A stretch of 64,000 nt of DNA, taken from NCBI GenBank assembly GCA_018806915.1, contig JAGKQI010000028.1:620001-684000 (forward strand), in the 5' to 3' direction. This DNA comes from Phytophthora colocasiae (lineage: Eukaryota > Oomycota > Peronosporomycetes > Peronosporales > Peronosporaceae). Below, piece after piece: positions 1 to 10,165 of the stretch. The notes under the pieces were generated by a model that was given only the letters and a program-made list of their open reading frames with translations, did not search any database and was not told where the DNA came from. The position numbers and the translations under genes were made by a program. Position 1 is the stretch's first letter, and the number at the start of each line of letters is the position of its first letter.

Positions 1-1
1 A

Positions 2-835
2 GCAGTAGCGACGATGCTTTGCACGCTATCGCCGACAGAGCAACACGGTGTTGCTCTGGGGTACATTGTTAAGGAGCAACGAGATGTTGCTGCCTCGGTG
101 GCTTCCCCTAAGCCACGCGTGGAGTCGTTGAAACTCCACGTGAGTACCTACACGGGGAAGGAGGACGAGACCCTCCTTCGTTGGCTTGTCGAACTTGACA
201 CAGCCGTTGCGGCTCGACGTATCGTCGATCCGATGTCGAAGGTCGCGTTCGCCATGTCATGTCTTGGCGGACGTGCGAGGAGTTGGGCCTATGGGCGCCG
301 ACTCTCGGATCCTACGTGCTTCAGCACGTATGAGGTGTTCAAGGAGGAACTCAAACTTGCATTTGAGCCTCCGAAGAACGAGTTCAGATCGAGAGCGGAG
401 TTTCTCGATCTGCAGCAGGGCAAGGATGATGTTCACACCTTTGCCCAGCGTGCTCGATACTTGGTATCGAACATAGTGGCCAACCCGATCGACGAGGCGA
501 CCAAGGTCGTCACGTTCATGAAGGGACTAAGAGATGGTCCCGTCAAGACGTATCTCTTCCGAGAGTATCCGAATACTCTCGAGGAAGCGATCAGCCTTGC
601 AATGCAAGAGGAGTTTAGCCGGCGTCAAGCTAAACTCCATGCGAACGCGCCGAAGCCGGCGCGTCCTGTTGTGAAGACGGGAGGTCCGGAGCCTATGGAC
701 CTCTCGAGTGCTACGACTGCTGGTCAACAGCAGCGTAGGAACAGCAAGGTTCGATGTTACAAGTGTAGTAACATCGGTCACTATGCACGCAAGTGCACAG
801 CGGGCGGGCGTTCAAAAAACGCCAAGGACCAGTAG
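2..835 (+). CDS. gag: A1 Gag, 5' end outside window
   Basis: Capsid/nucleocapsid protein of family A. The frame is open from base 2 and matches A3 Gag, so the true start lies upstream; the ATG at 14 is internal. The Gag domain covers about the first 200 residues (motif ARSWAYGRRLSDP, then the EFRSRAEFLDLQQGK region typical of Ty3/Gypsy Gag). A single CCHC zinc knuckle, CYKCSNIGHYARKC, sits near the C-terminus and should bind the element RNA. The frame ends at TAG (833-835), inside the stem of the frameshift hairpin. No stops are seen in the visible part. Confidence 0.88.
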   Translation, partial: AVATMLCTLSPTEQHGVALGYIVKEQRDVAASVASPKPRVESLKLHVSTYTGKEDETLLRWLVELDTAVAARRIVDPMSKVAFAMSCLGGRARSWAYGRRLSDPTCFSTYEVFKEELKLAFEPPKNEFRSRAEFLDLQQGKDDVHTFAQRARYLVSNIVANPIDEATKVVTFMKGLRDGPVKTYLFREYPNTLEEAISLAMQEEFSRRQAKLHANAPKPARPVVKTGGPEPMDLSSATTAGQQQRRNSKVRCYKCSNIGHYARKCTAGGRSKNAKDQ

Positions 836-855
836 GCGTGGGGCGTCCTACTGGT
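814..855 (+). promoter_or_regulatory. -1 ribosomal frameshift signal, A1 gag/pro
   Basis: Slippery heptamer A AAA AAC at 814-820 in the gag zero frame (codons TCA AAA AAC), 7-nt spacer 821-827, then a 9-bp stem ACCAGTAGG (828-836) / CCTACTGGT (847-855) with a 10-nt loop. The gag stop TAG lies inside the stem. The following pro frame is -1 relative to gag. Heptamer, spacer and stem all fit canonical retroviral-type frameshifting; use in cells is inferred. Confidence 0.82.
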
Positions 856-1428
856 GATGCAGTCTCGCGTGTCGAGCTTGGACACGCGACGATGAGGACT
901 GCTGCCCCCAGCAGAAGGTTTCTCGCTGTAAGCTGCAAGATGACAAGCCAAACCTTGTCATCCTGAACGTGATGTCGAAGAGAGTGAACTCTCTTCGTGC
1001 CCTAGTGGACTCGGGCGCGTCGAACAACTTTGTTCGACAGGGAAGTCTTCGAAGACTTGACTTCGAAGAGGCCGACACGCCTCGCGGCGTGTTGGAGGTG
1101 CGGTTGGCAACAGGTGCCACCGTGAGGACTGAGAAGCGCGTAGTCCGTGCGCGCTTCTCTTACAAACGAAGGACGTTTGTAGAAGATCTTATCGTCTTGG
1201 ATCTAGACGATAAGTTCGACTTGGTATTAGGCATGCCGTGGCTTGCACGGCATGACCCGGTGATCAACTGGGAGAAGCGTACGCTCGTACGCTTCAACAA
1301 CACATGCGCGACAGAGAGCGATGGCCCTGTCAGTGCTGCACATGCACCGGCCGGTGCATGTGGATCCCCAGTTGAGGCAGCAGCGGCCGCCGCTGCCTCC
1401 GATCGCCGCCGGCGACCATCAACGACTC
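819..1428 (+). pseudogene. pol: A1 protease (pro) with 1-nt deletion
   Basis: Aspartic protease that would process the Gag-Pol precursor. Active-site motif LVDSGASNN is near 1001-1027 and the second conserved strand (VLGMPW) near 1231-1248. Compared with A3, one base is missing around 911-917, so the frame entered by -1 frameshifting ends at a TGA near 965 and the protease reads in another frame from 969. The open frame appears to continue to 1604 only because it runs into the B1 LTR, which starts at 1429. Ends at a hairpin-rich Ala tract. Confidence 0.85.
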
Positions 1429-2758
1429 TGTGGTGGAGTGGATCCGCTGGAATGAGCAGGGATCCAACGTTCACACACGGCGCCCAGACACTGACTAACG
1501 GAGGGGGTACTCCAATAACCGTGGGGTTGCTGAGGCTCACCTTGTGTACCCGTCAGTGGGCGGGATGTGCTCTCTCAGGAACGGGAGAGTGTACACAGGT
1601 GTGAGGGCTTGAACGTCCTTGGCGAGGACTTGGGAGGTTGGACTTGCGTGGGTATTCCTGCACACAGGTCCTGGTTGGGGGGATCTTGGTCTTGGACTCG
1701 AAGATCTTGAGGATCCTTGGATCCGGGGTTGCCTTGGTGGGTGTGGGGTCCTTTTCCTTTCCTTTACTGTCTTGCTTGCCGCCTCCTGTAGCGGTTGGTC
1801 TTGAGGGTGTTGAGAGGTCGAGGGATCCTACGGTTAAGCAATCAACACCGTTGGATCCGGGGTCTTCACTAGCGTAAGGTAAGCCGGCCAAATCGGGGAT
1901 CCGGTCTTAGCTGTAGCTAGGTATGCGAAGAAACTTGCAGGAAGACTAAGGGGAGGCCAATACACTATCCTCTTCCCTTGTCTGAGGTCCTGAAGAAAAC
2001 CACTTGCGCACTAGAAGGTAAATTTGACTCTCTGATTTATGGCTATCCAGTTTCTCATCCTGTACCCTATCTTTCCCATCGCAAATCTCTATCTTGGATC
2101 ATGCTGGCTCTCCTCCAACTGCTTCACCATGTTGATGCCATGAACCTTGAGGATCCGAGTTTGGGTCCGAGGATCTAGCTTCGGGATCCGAGGATCTCGG
2201 ATCTTGGGGATCTGGCATCTGGATCCGAGGATCTTGGATCTGGATCTTGACATCTTGGATCTTGGATCTGGATCTCTGGATCTGGATCTTGGGGATCTGA
2301 CATCTGGATCCGAGGATCTTGGATCTGGATCTCGACGTCTCTGGATCTGGATCTTGGGGATCCGGCTTCAGGATCCGAGGATCTTGGCTCTGGATCTCTG
2401 GATCTGGATCTTGGTGATCCGGCTTCAGGATCCGAGGATCTTGGATCCGGATCTCGGGATCTTGGATCTTGGGGATCTGACATCTGGATCCGAGGATCTT
2501 GGATCTGGATCTCGACGTCTGGGTCCGAGGATTTTTTGGGTCTGAAGGATCCGCACTTAGGACCGCTAGATCCGCACTTAGGACTGTGGGATCCGAACTT
2601 AGGTCAGCCAGGCCAAGTGGATCCTAACTTAGGGTCCGCCCTAGAGTAGGTACTCAGTTCCAGGGATCTGTCCTTATCGTAGCACCACTGTCGCACGTCA
2701 CCCATCATCGTGGTCGTTCTGCGTCCTGTCCGGCTTGATTTGAATCCACTTTACCACA
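1429..2758 (-). repeat. B1 3' LTR (1330 bp)
   Basis: Matches 15239-16648 over its whole length. It differs by a few substitutions, a 2-nt difference in a G run near 1500-1507, and the number of internal GGATCC/GATC repeat units. It begins TGTGGTGG and ends ACCACA. Adjacent inside (minus sense) is the purine-rich stretch ending AGGGGCGAT that should prime plus-strand synthesis. Confidence 0.92.
2150..2640. repeat. GGATC-rich tandem array in B1 3' LTR
   Basis: Degenerate tandem units built from GGATCCGAGGATCTTGGATC and related GATC blocks fill about 2150-2540. They are followed by short units of the type GGATCCGCACTTAGGAC to about 2640. The same array in the partner LTR has more units, which accounts for most of the 80-bp length difference. 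Open frames across it (repeated LDLG and DPRS peptides) are low-complexity artefacts. Confidence 0.85.
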
Positions 2759-2859
2759 ATCGCCCCTGGGACGAGGTTGTTGCCGCACAACGGCATCACG
2801 TCGTTCCCATACAAAATTTCCATTTGGCTCGTCATTCCTCAAATCGCGATCTCAGCAAC

Positions 2860-5800
2860 ATGGATCGCTCTGCCGACACCAGTTCCTCCGCGTACGTCAC
2901 GGTGTTCTTCGGTCAGGATCGCTCTGCGGCTCAACCTCCATGTCCCCATTGTGACCAAGCTCCTTCCGATCCCGCTGTAGCCGCGACTCCAACGGTCCCG
3001 GATCTGGATCCTGTGTATGCTGCCGTTGCTTCCCTCCAGTCTCTCTCCGATGGATACTCTGAGATGCAGGCCAGCTACCAACAAGTGCTCCGGGATCTCA
3101 CTTCGGCGCGGCGACACAATGAAGAACTCCATGGTCTGTTGCAGCCTCGTCTGAACCTTGCTCAAGCGTTCATTGACTTCGCGCAGCGTCGGTATGATGT
3201 TTCTCAAGCTGCTCTCCGGCTGGCGAAGCAAAAGGAAGCGGAAGCAGTGCAAGATCTGGATCGGCTCAAGGATCACTTGCGTGAGCTCGACGTCCTCAAG
3301 GTCCAATACTCGGATCTAGAGGTCTCTTCAGCAGAAGCCTATGCTGTCTTACAGGACTATGCAGTCGGACTCGAGCGGCAGATTGCTGGGGAAGACGTAT
3401 CGGCGGAGGATCCATCCGTGGTACGGTTGGCTCAAGAGCTTGAGCATCAGCGTGAAGAATCTTCGGAACTGTTAGAGCGTTCAACGGAATTGGAGGAGAA
3501 GTTGAAAGACGCGGAGACCGCGCGAGATGCGGCCTTACTCGAGCAAAATCGCACCAGCGTCCAACTCGCGGAGTCCGCTATTCGTTGCGACCAACAAGCA
3601 CGCAAGATTGAAGATCTTCGGGCCCACCGTGACCAGCTGCGTGAGTCGCTCAAGCAGCTCCCCAATCAAAATCTCGTCAAGACTGTCGAGTCGCTCAAAC
3701 TGGAGCTTCATGTCCGAAGGGAAAGAATCGCTGAGTTGGAGGGTCTTCTCGCCAAGTCGGAGCGTCGGCGCGAGGATCTTCATCGGGTTCATACGCACAA
3801 TGTCCAGAAACTCGACCGGGTTAGCGAAGCTCTGGCGCGTCTGAAGCAGGAAAACCTCAACGCCCGCGAAGAGGTGAAGCGTCAACAGAGGCGGTCTGAG
3901 AAGAACGTGTTCAGGCGTCAGGGCGCCGAAGACGATCTGCTGAAAGTACAACGTCAACGCGATCGAGCGGACCAGGCCAGGGAGAAGGCTGAACGTGAGC
4001 TCGACAAGATCCGAAGCCGGTCGACAGAGCAGCAGAAGATACATGCGGATCTAGATCGGATCCGCCTCGAGCGCGACGAAGCTGCCCGGGCGTCCACAGC
4101 AGCGATGCAAGAGCTGAACAAGGCCACGCAGAAGATCTCCACAATAACCCTCGAACGCGATCAGGCCAGGCAGATCTTCGCCGGGAAGGATCAAGTTATT
4201 CGGCACCAAGGGATGGAGATCCAGCGCTTGAAGAGTGAATCGGAGCAGCTGGCTGCGTCGTTGGCACGGGCAGTGACCAGCGAAGAAGACCTCAAGCGTC
4301 TTCGCCACGACCATCAAGATCTCAAAACGAAGTATGACGCGCTCGAGCAGGAACACCTCGCCCTGGAAGAAGAGCATCGCAGTGTAATTGACGAGCGTAC
4401 GTCGGCCCTTCGTAATTTGGCCTCGATCGCCTCTATGGCTATGCGCAGTTCCTCGAATGCCCCAAGCGCGCAGTCTGAGTCTTCTACTTCCCAAGAAGGT
4501 CCTTCCGCCAAGCGTCGTCGACGCGAAACTTCTGTCCCGACAGAAGAGCCGCCGCACAAGATATCGCGTCAGGCCGATCCCGCAGATCCTTCCACCGTCG
4601 TGTCCAAGCCTGCGCCTGTTCCCGTTTCCAAAACAGCAGGTGATGCGACTGACAATCCGGATCTCGACTTCGGGGACGCGGCGCAAGAGCGACCGGGGAA
4701 GGATCAAGACTCGGCGGATCCCAAGCGTGTTCCATCTCCGGACAAGTCTGCTGAGGCACCCCTGCCGAGTGCACCCTCAGAGATCCCGGATTCGACAGCT
4801 CCCGCGAAGCCTTCCGCTACCGCTGCCAAGCTCCCTAAGGGATCACAGGGTTCCGGTGAGGGAGGTCCAGCTGGATCCGGTGCGGGAGACGACCCAGGAT
4901 CCGGCTCGGGCAGCGAGTCGGGGGAATTTGATGAAGAACAGTTGAAGGCCGTCATGTCGCGCTCTCGGTCGGAACTGCGTCGGCGTTCGTCGGGGGACGG
5001 GTCGGCGTCTGCTCCCATTGAGATCCGAGACGCCCCCACTACCCAATCCAGTGTTGCATCCAGCCCTTCACGTTCTGCGTCCCCCGAGGTTCACCAGACG
5101 GATTCTCTCGAAAGAATTGTTGGGCTTCAGTTCGAGGCGTACGGCCCACTAGAAGAGTTCGTTCCAGCTGTTCGGGATCCACGCGAGATGTCTCCCGAAG
5201 AGGTGGCCCCTTGGATCGCAGACCAAGTCAGCCTTCTGAGGCTGCAAACACTCTCTGCCGGTGGCCTGACCGCTTGTTATCGCCCAGGGTGGCTGTTTCC
5301 CCTTCGTGTCGGTCGTGGTGCTATGGATCCGTCCAGCTACGCTCCAGATCTAATCTCCAAGGCGCAAATTACCGAGTTGTACGCGACGGAGCCATGGAAG
5401 GGTCTGGGGTCCCAGTCTCCGCCTCCTTACACCTTTCAAGCCGACTTGTCACCCCATCTCGCGGAGATCCTGAGCTGGTATGACGCATTCGAGGCTGCCA
5501 ACTTGCAAGCGATCTGGGAATGCACGCACTCGTTCCCCATCTCTATGGAGCTTCGGAAGACAATTGGTTCACCAGCTTCTATCGCCGCCGAAAGAATCGC
5601 GGGTCCCATGCCCGGAGCAACTACCGCAAGCTTCAGAGCAAGATCTTCGAGAGGATGCGCCTGACCGGGTGTTGCGACTTGGATCTGTGGTTAGATCCAC
5701 ACTTCGTCCACTTCCCCTTACCGGCGGAAGACGTCACTTGGTATCCTGGGGCTGAGGCTGTCGACGCCGGAGCGGATCCTCCACGGAGCCTCTTAGCCGC

Positions 5801-5951
5801 CCTCGAAGATTGTGATCGCCAAGATCCTTGGCGTACCCACTACCGGTCTGGATCCTCTTACCCCAGCCTTGGCACTAGTCGACTCTCCATGAAGTTCGTC
5901 CGATCGCTGCCTGATTTCGATGCTGATGCTGCCAGGGCCAGAACTTTGTAA
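2860..5951 (+). CDS. Antisense coiled-coil protein of family B (one frameshift)
   Basis: Long frame on the strand opposite to gag-pol, between the integrase end and the 3' LTR, reading inward from the LTR. The ATG at 2860 (MDRSADTSSS) is chosen because the same start is conserved in the B2 remnant; the frame is open upstream into the LTR. From 2860 it runs 934 residues to 5664. A coding-like continuation (EDNWFTSFYRRRKNRG region) follows in another frame from about 5515 to 5951, so a frameshift near 5515 is likely. About residues 50-520 are heptad-rich coiled coil; then a basic AKRRRRE nuclear-signal-like motif, a Ser/Pro/acidic tract and a small C-terminal domain (GRGAMDPSSYAPDLIS). Function unknown; a structural or Gag-like accessory role is only a guess. 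Confidence 0.7.
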
Positions 5952-6402
5952 GCAGCATTGCGTAACTCCTTATATTTTCTTGCCCGTCTTCTGTCTCCTT
6001 CACCTGGTATCCATGTCATCCATCTTCAGTTTTGCTAAGACGCATTTCGAGATCCAACTTCCAAAATCGAGGATCCGAGGATCCGACCTCGGGATCCGGA
6101 GATCCAACTTCCAAAATGGATCCGCTTCGAGGATCCGAGGATCCAGCCTCGGGATCCGAAGATCCAACTTCCGAGACATATCCCATTATGAGCCCCGAGG
6201 ATCCAGGTAGAGAATTCGTCCCAAACTCGAGCTCTGGGCGGGATCCGAGCGTAGGTCCTGATCCTACTTTCCAGCCCTCTCCAGAAATCGGTCTTATTTT
6301 CTTCATATACAAACATACATCGCGTCCACTCGCAGTAAACTGCCAGTCTTCTCTTCTCCACACTGACGACCGCCCTCACCAGTGAAGATCTACCCCCGTC
6401 GC
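5952..6402. other. No gene; short GGATCC tract between antisense frame and integrase
   Basis: About 450 bp between the two convergent frames of B1. It contains imperfect repeats of GGATCCGAGGATCC with GATCCAACTTCC around 6045-6205, and otherwise unique sequence also present in B2 after 50412. I see no gene in it. It could hold the 3' ends of both convergent transcripts. Confidence 0.6.
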
Positions 6403-8061
6403 CTACTCTTCTTCGTGCGACTGCATCGCTTGGAACCGGTTCTTTTTGCTTCGTTCTTGGAGGAATTCATGCAGTAACGCACCGCAGTTCAGATCCGCTT
6501 CGTCCACCCAAGTGGGATTCTCATACCCCTTCCAGAAAACTTGGAACTCTCGTCGGATCCGGCCGTATCGGGTGGGTCGTCCTGTCCGGACGTCCGCGAT
6601 CCTCTCGACTTCGAACTCATCGTCCTCCAGATCACGATCCCAGCTGTCCTCCGGTAGCAAGACTTCGTCGAAGTCTAAACGATCCGTCTCGTCCACCGTC
6701 AACTGGATCTTCGGTCGATCTGGAAATGTCCTGACTGGCTTCAACTTGGAGATGTGCACCACCGGAAACAAATGATAGTCCGTACCGGCGATCTCCAATC
6801 GAACCGCGTACTCGTTCATCAGTTCAGCCACACGGAACGGTCCATGCCACAGGTGAGCCAGTTTCTTGACGTATCCCTCCTTCACTCTGTCTAAGAACAG
6901 CCACACTTGGGATCCGGCCTCGATGGGGTGTTGCGTCGCCGTCTCGTTCTGCCGGCCGGCACGATCCTGCTTCAGGCGGTCATTCACCTCAGCCCTGGCC
7001 AGTTGGTAGTGTCGCTGGATCTTATACCTCCAGCGTCGTGGATCTGTATCTCGACGTCCGGTATTCCCCACGGAGAGCGTTGCTTCCAGAGTCGTCTTGG
7101 GATCCCAACCGTGTGCGAGGTAGAACGGCGTGTCGCCCCTAGTCCGGTCTTGTGCAGTGTTCAAAGCAAATGTCAAGCGTTCGGCATACTCGTCCCAATC
7201 TCTCTGGTCGGGATCCTGAACATACATCTTGATTGCTCGAGTAATCGTCTGCACCATCCGTTCAGCCGTGCCGTTCGACTGTGGTCGATAAGCCATAGTG
7301 GCTCTCTGGCGCTGGCCTAGGATCCGGTTGAAAGCACGAAAGAAGTCGGACATGAACCCGGGTTCTCGGTCGTGCCGGATCACCTGGCTAGCGCCGAAAC
7401 GACGAAACACACAGATCTCATAGGACTCCGCCACCGCTTGTGCCGTTCACGAGTTATTGGCATTGACGGTCACGTAGCCGGTAAAGAGATCCACCCATAC
7501 CAGAAGTTCGGTATTCCCGTTCTCGGATCTTGGGAGCGAGGGTATGTGATCCATGGCGATCACTTGAAACGGGTAGGTGGCTTGAATGTTGCCTGGCGAC
7601 ACACCACGGATCGTAGGTCGCCCCTTGCCCGTCTCACAGTCCACGCATTCTCCGACGAACTGTTGCACAGATCTGAAAAGTCCTCTCCAGTAGAAGTGAT
7701 CCTTGATCCTCTGGTACGTGCGGCCAATCCCTTGATGGCCTCCTTCTAAACTGCTATGATAGTGATGCAGCAGGTCCGTCTGGAGCGTCTCCGGTATAAC
7801 CAGTCGTAACAACCCATCTCGATCGGCTTCGGCCCTTCGCGAAGGTGCACAATAGAACAACAATTCATCTTCGTCCAACTCGAAATTGTCTGCTAGCAGA
7901 CGGCACGTCTTGGCTTCGGCCGCAGTCAGATCCGTCAGCTGTCCCCGCAGGAACGACTTCAGGTTGGAGATCCATGTTTCTTCGTCCTGGGCTTGTCGGA
8001 TCCGGTCGATCCTCGTCGAGTACTCGGGGTCGCCCCTCTCTAGCTTGTCTTCGAGTAGCAA
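6403..8061 (-). pseudogene. pol: B1 integrase with C-terminal chromodomain, broken
   Basis: Integrase for insertion of the cDNA. On the minus strand: zinc-binding region (HHYHSSLEGGHQG ... CVDCETGKG), first catalytic Asp in IAMDHIPS, second in IRHDREPGF, Glu in NGTAERM. The C-terminal part carries a chromodomain-like fold (REFQVFWKGYENPTWVDEADL) ending in MQSHEEE. An in-frame TGA at 7447-7449 splits it (B2 has an Arg-like codon context there), and a 19-nt deletion near 8035 relative to B2 breaks the link to RNase H. The chromodomain probably directs insertion to marked chromatin. Confidence 0.88.
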
Positions 8062-10132
8062 CTACACTGATCCGTGGTGTCGGATCCTCGGATCCCGATG
8101 TCAGAATCTCATCCAGCCGATTCAGAGTGACAAGATCGTCGCGACCCGCCCCTTGGTCGATTGTAGTCCCGCTTCCTCGTTGAAATGCTGCACTGGCCAA
8201 GCTGTCGGCGCTTGCGTTCCACGCTCGTTTCACATGTAGCAGGTCATGATCCGGCCATCTCCGAAGCTGCATTAGCGCCTTCTGTCTCAGTAGCGTCAGG
8301 GCTGGCGCCTTGCAGTCGATCTCGCCGCGCATCTGACGGATCACTAGATTCGAATCTCCGCAGATAATGAGTCGTCCTTTGGTCAGATCCTCGAGTAACT
8401 CAAAACACAATAGAAGTCCGTTGTACTCCGCTTCATTGACCGTCAGGTTCTCTGCATACCGAGACGCTGCCTTGACCACCTTCCATTCAGGCAACTTCCA
8501 TACAATCGCACTGAAAGATCCTCCGCCACGTTTCACCCTGGCGGATCCGTCGAAACTAACCACCCACAATTCTTCCTCCGGCTCCACGGTCGGTACTGGC
8601 ATCTGGATCGCTCGGCGTGGCTCCTTTCGTGGGGCGATATTCACCAAAGCTTGATCTACTTCGGATCTCGGGGTGATACTGGCAGCGAGGGATCCGAGGA
8701 TCTCGTCTTCCCCTTTCGTACACTTTGTGATCTCCAAGGTCCAAGGTGATAACAGCGCTGCCCATTGGCCCAACCTTCCTTGTAGTCCGGTAGAGCGGAA
8801 CAACCATCCGAGTGTAGAGTGCCTGGTTAGGATCCGGATCCGTCGCCCAACCAACATGGAATATCCGAGGTCCAGGATCCTTAACAGAGCCAATACTTCC
8901 TTCTCTACGATCCCGTAGTTCACTTCGTTCGGCTTCAGGGATCTGCTAGCGAACATCACCGGCATGTAGATTCCATCGTGATCCTGCGTCAGGGAAGCTG
9001 AAACAGCCCATTCGCTGGCGTAGACAGTCACCACCGGTTGCTTGCCGGGATCGAAATGCCGAAGCGTAGAAGTCATAGAGATCTTCCTCTTCAAGGCCTC
9101 GAAAGCGGTTGAAGCACGGATCCACTTCTCATCTGGATCTTTCGGACTCGATGGATCCTTAGGATCCTTGATCACAGAGTCGGTTGGCAGCAGGATCTTG
9201 CGGCTGGATCTCAGCTCCGCGAAGTCGACCTCCCTCAGTTCGTAGAGTACCGACGCGTAGACCGCCATATCTTCTATGAATCGCGCGTAGTAATTTAGGC
9301 TACCCAAGAAAGATTGCATAGCCCGCAGCGATCTCGGGAATGCAAGATTCACCAGCGCTTCTCGGTCTTTCGGATGTTCCTCTAGTCCCTCGCCAGACAC
9401 TCTGTGTCCCAGGTAATCAACCTTCTTCAGGCCCCAAAAACTCTTGGCCACGCTGATCGACAGGTTCCACTTGTCACAAGCTTCCAGCAGCAAACGCACT
9501 CGTTCACACAGGTGATCCCAGGATCCAGCGGTCACTAAGATGTCATCAATATACGATCTTCGTCCCAGCACAGACTGTTCACCGTTCGTCTCTGGGATCC
9601 CATCTCGGAAAAGATCCAACGCGGATCCGGATCCGGCCGTAGGCGGGATCCGTAGGAATCCATAGAGTGCGTTGTCCAATAAACGCTGGTAGATCTGCGG
9701 GGCATTCTTGAGACCAAACGGCATCCGGTTCCACTCAAACAATCCAAACGGTGTGATAAATGCCGAGATGGCCCTTGCGCGATCCGTCATGGAGACAACC
9801 CAAAAACCACTAGCCATATCGAGAGAACAGTACCATAACACGGCGTCGAGATCCTCCAGTAGATCGTTGATGAGAGGCATAGGATATACCATCAACCTCG
9901 TCAGGCTATTCACCAATCTGTAGTCGATGCAGAGCCTGATGTCAACGCCATTCTTCTTGATGATCACGACAATTGGCGAGGCCCATGGTGACGTTGAGAC
10001 TTGGATGATCTTCGCTTGCAACAATCCCTTGATCAGATCCGAGAGCTTCTCGCGATATTGCGGCGCCACCTTACGCACTCGCTGGGCAATTGGCTTCGCG
10101 TCTCCTACGTCAATATCGCAGATCGCGCCCAC
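7865..10132 (-). pseudogene. pol: B1 reverse transcriptase and two RNase H domains
   Basis: Polymerase core with RLCIDYRLVN, FGLKNAPQ and the catalytic box YIDD (Ty3 elements usually have YxDD). An insertion of about 30 residues precedes YIDD. The usual Ty3 RNase H follows but has lost its first Asp (VYASEWAVS where VTDASD is expected). A second, canonical RNase H follows: SFDGSA, NEAEYNGLL, CGDSNLVI, NASADSLAS, which keeps D-E-D-D. So B relies on an acquired RNase H while the native copy is degenerate. The frame starts after a stop at 10166 and ends by frameshift near 8035. Confidence 0.88.
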
Positions 10133-10165
10133 GGTAGGAGGGGGCAGGGCATTACCCTTCCCAAT

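Noticed and set aside
1341..1360. Palindromes as rho-independent terminators or operator sites
   Set aside because: Eukaryotic context, no T-tracts, and such palindromes occur all along family A coding sequence.
1429..1604. Extension of the A1 protease frame to 1604
   Set aside because: The sequence from 1429 is the B1 LTR, shown by the target duplication and the A3 comparison.
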